DNA of 64,000 bases, from positions 35,833-99,832 of the forward strand of contig RZZN01000005.1 of NCBI GenBank assembly GCA_009929855.1, given 5' to 3'. The notes under the pieces were generated by a model, which made no database searches, was not told the DNA's origin, and saw nothing but the letters and a program-made list of their open reading frames with translations. Position numbers and translations under genes: made by a program. This stretch comes from Gammaproteobacteria bacterium. Lineage in GTDB: Bacteria > Pseudomonadota > Gammaproteobacteria > Chromatiales > Chromatiaceae. Of the stretch, positions 62,233 to 64,000 are shown in pieces (position 1 is the stretch's first letter; each line of letters opens with the position of its first letter).

Positions 62233-62409
62233 CCGTGCGCGCAGCATGCCCATCCCGAGGGCGAGGAGATCCTGTTGCTCGAGGGCGAATTCGCCGACGC
62301 GCACGGGCGCTATCCCGCGGGGACCTGGCTGCGCAGTCCGCATCTGAGCCGACATGCCCCGTTCTCGGATACGGGCTGCCTGATCGATGTGCGGGTCGGT
62401 GGACTGTGA
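62233..62409 (+). pseudogene. ChrR-like cupin fragment fused after the FAD gene stop
   Basis: In the frame of the FAD gene, directly after its TGA, lies a 58-codon frame ending in TGA at 62407. It reads H-A-H-P-E-G-E-E-I-L-L-L-E-G-E-F, then Y-P-A-G-T-W-L-R-S-P and H-A-P-F-S, a cupin of the anti-sigma ChrR type. It has no start codon and lacks the cupin N-terminus, so it is a fragment created by deletion. Confidence 0.75.
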
Positions 62410-62555
62410 GCAGGCGCTCGGACCCTCTGTCGCGACACACTCAATCCCGCGGGAAATACTTCTTCGAGCCGTTCTCGCGCGTGCAGTAGACCCCACCGAC
62501 CGCTTCCCGGCGCGGCCATGCGAGCGCGACGGTCGGTGCCGCACACATGACTCGA

Positions 62556-62975
62556 TCACCGCCAACAGTCATCCCCGAGCGTGCCGGTCGCGCTGCGTCG
62601 CCCCAAGTGGTCGAGACCCATGGTTGCGCAGCGCTCACCGTCCCGGCCGAGCTGGCTGCCGACAGGGGTCGCAACCAGGGCGTAGGTGTCCTCGGTCACT
62701 GTGGCCGTGATGCGGTAGTGCCCTTCGGTCGATTCCAGCGGAAACGCTGGGGTACAGCTGTCGGCGTTGAAGCGGCGCGTCTCGCCATAGCAGCGTTCCA
62801 GACGATCGGCAAGTCCGAAGAGGGCGTTCATGGCGTCAACGCGGCGACTCCGATCGATGTGTTCCAGATAAGCCGGGACGGCAATCATGGCCAGCACCGC
62901 CAGGACGGCCAGCACCATTATGAGATCGATCAGCGTGAAGCCCCGCGTTGGAACCTGGACTGCGACGCCGTCCAT
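62556..62975 (-). CDS. pilE: Type IV pilin-like protein (PilE-type)
   Basis: 139 aa. The prepilin site R-G-F-T-L-I-D-L-I-M is followed by a hydrophobic helix and a globular part ending C-A-T-M-G-L-D ... D-D-C-W-R, as in PilE minor pilins. Position 5 of the mature protein is Asp, not the usual Glu. The ATG overlaps the upstream gene's stop (TGATG), so the two are translationally coupled. Confidence 0.9.
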   Translation of the reverse strand: MDGVAVQVPTRGFTLIDLIMVLAVLAVLAMIAVPAYLEHIDRSRRVDAMNALFGLADRLERCYGETRRFNADSCTPAFPLESTEGHYRITATVTEDTYALVATPVGSQLGRDGERCATMGLDHLGRRSATGTLGDDCWR

Positions 62976-64000
62976 CAGTGCACCACCTCGCTCCAACTCA
63001 ATCGGGTCAAGCCGCCGGTGCCGCCACTGTCACCCACGCCCGTTTGAGCCCTCGCGAGCTGGACGTCGTAGCGCAAAGTTCCGTTTCCGGACACCATGAT
63101 ATCGTGTGCCCATACGGCACCGCTCAGCTGCCCGCTCCCGGCGATGGCGACGCGGGCATAGGGGGCATAGATGGCCGCGTAGATCGAGCTGGAGCCGCTG
63201 ACACTGATATCGTCCTGTTGGCCAGGCACCCCGTCCGCCGCATGGATGTCCGAGTACAGTGCGACGGACGGGACCACATAGGACTGGCCCTGCGCATCCA
63301 GGCGCTCGACCACCGAACGGTTGCTCGGAAAATGGAAAGGATTGTTGCCGAGATTCGATTCGCCCTTGACGTAGAGCGACAAGGTCGAATCCGCGCCCAG
63401 GCTGATGCTGCCGGAACCCCCGAGTGTGAGGTCGCCGCCGACCCAGAGTGTCACGTCGACATTGCTCGGAATCACGATACCGGCACTCCCACCGATTTCG
63501 AAGTTGCCGTCGATGCGCAGCGTGACATCCTGGCTCTCCGGAAAGTGGAGGTTCCGCCAACCTTTCAGATCGACGTTTCCGGTGATGGCAACCGTGATGT
63601 CCGGATCCTCATTGAGATCCTGCTCCACGCCCGGCTCGAAACGACCTTGGGCGCGTAAATAGGGAATGAGTTGATCGGAGGAGTTATTTCCAAGGCTCGG
63701 CAAGTTGCCGCTGAGAATCGCGTCCGTGCTCGGGCGTTTGGCCGCCATCAGCTCGCGGATACTGACGCCGGCGGGCTCGCAGGGGCGTGTCGGGACACCG
63801 GACGCACTCGGCACGACCAGCCCGGGGCGATGCACCAATGTACCGATCGAGCCGCCGCCCGTCTGGGTGCCCGTGCCCCCGTAAGTCAGCGTGCCTTGGA
63901 CCGTCCCACTGCCGCCGAGGCTATAGTTGCCGGCGACGTTGGCGTCGTGGTGGATCCTGGCATTACCGCTCGCTGAGAGGTTGCCGTGAGCATCGACATT
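62975..64000 (-). CDS. PilX-like pilus assembly protein, N-terminus beyond the window
   Basis: The frame is open from the window edge; 341 residues are visible. The sequence is rich in short Gly/Ser/Val repeats such as S-G-S-G-Q-L-S-G and G-N-V-D-L-K-G-W, suggesting a beta-solenoid secreted domain, and the order (this gene, then pilE) fits a minor-pilin operon in which such proteins follow PilX/PilW. An in-frame TTG at 63838 is not the true start because the frame continues upstream. Confidence 0.7.
   Translation of the reverse strand, partial: NVDAHGNLSASGNARIHHDANVAGNYSLGGSGTVQGTLTYGGTGTQTGGGSIGTLVHRPGLVVPSASGVPTRPCEPAGVSIRELMAAKRPSTDAILSGNLPSLGNNSSDQLIPYLRAQGRFEPGVEQDLNEDPDITVAITGNVDLKGWRNLHFPESQDVTLRIDGNFEIGGSAGIVIPSNVDVTLWVGGDLTLGGSGSISLGADSTLSLYVKGESNLGNNPFHFPSNRSVVERLDAQGQSYVVPSVALYSDIHAADGVPGQQDDISVSGSSSIYAAIYAPYARVAIAGSGQLSGAVWAHDIMVSGNGTLRYDVQLARAQTGVGDSGGTGGLTRLSWSEVVH

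Noticed and set aside
62230..62409. TGA as a selenocysteine codon joining the FAD and cupin domains
   Set aside because: No SECIS-like hairpin was seen right after the TGA, the FAD protein ends at a natural length, and the cupin lacks its N-terminus, so deletion is simpler.

Overview
The window is GC-rich, densely coding gammaproteobacterial chromosome. Gene content points to a purple sulfur bacterium (Chromatiaceae-like): a cytoplasmic sulfite dehydrogenase operon (soeABC), a K+-dependent-type membrane pyrophosphatase, an NAGGN-type amidotransferase, and core clusters whose order matches Pseudomonas, E. coli and other gammaproteobacteria. The family assignment is inference; no rRNA or tRNA gene was found to anchor it.

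Layout. 1-9.5 kb: start of rraA (cut by the window edge), isocitrate lyase aceA, pdxH, the pyrophosphatase hppA, a secreted Pro-rich protein, an RLAN/RimK-like ATP-grasp ligase beside a GNAT-peptidase C39 fusion, and argE. 9.6-17.9 kb: a minus-strand cluster rsmE-gshB-apbE-tonB-yqgE-ruvX-pyrR-pyrB-pyrC', with the last four genes overlapping and the dihydroorotase-like protein lacking its first metal ligand. 18.5-21.6 kb: argD-argF, preceded by what looks like an arginine leader-peptide attenuator, then sodB. 21.7-25.2 kb: an orphan hydantoinase-B gene and an asnO-like amidotransferase. 25.2-40.7 kb: the conserved replication-origin-proximal block mnmG-rsmG-parA-parB-atpIBEFHAGDC-glmU-glmS on the minus strand. 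41.3-47.7 kb: moxR-DUF58-tgpA, a P-loop ATPase and metA. 48-53.4 kb: a small ORF and soeABC. 53.8-59.9 kb: a hybrid histidine kinase, a PhnD-like binding protein and a response regulator with a degenerate GGDEF domain, then gmhA and a coupled small ORF. 61-62.4 kb: an FAD oxidoreductase flanked by two broken gene fragments. 62.5-64 kb: a PilE-like pilin and the 3' part of a pilus-associated protein that runs off the window.

The most unusual content is repetitive. A 73-bp palindromic core (25-nt arms, each also able to fold alone) is embedded in modular tandem repeats at two loci: two copies plus a decayed partial copy at 53.4-53.8 kb, running into the 3' end of the kinase gene, and five copies at 60.16-61.06 kb. 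Next to the second locus is a 25-unit heptanucleotide array, and shorter degenerate heptad runs occur between atpA and atpG and upstream of mnmG. The second locus abuts a coding-like fragment without a start codon, so this 60-62.4 kb stretch looks like a rearrangement hot spot.

Functionally, ATP synthase, cell-wall precursor synthesis (GlmU/GlmS) and chromosome partitioning form one housekeeping block. Both carbamoyl-phosphate-consuming enzymes (PyrB, ArgF) lie about 7 kb apart with ArgD and ArgE nearby. SoeABC would oxidise sulfite on the cytoplasmic side and pass electrons to quinone.
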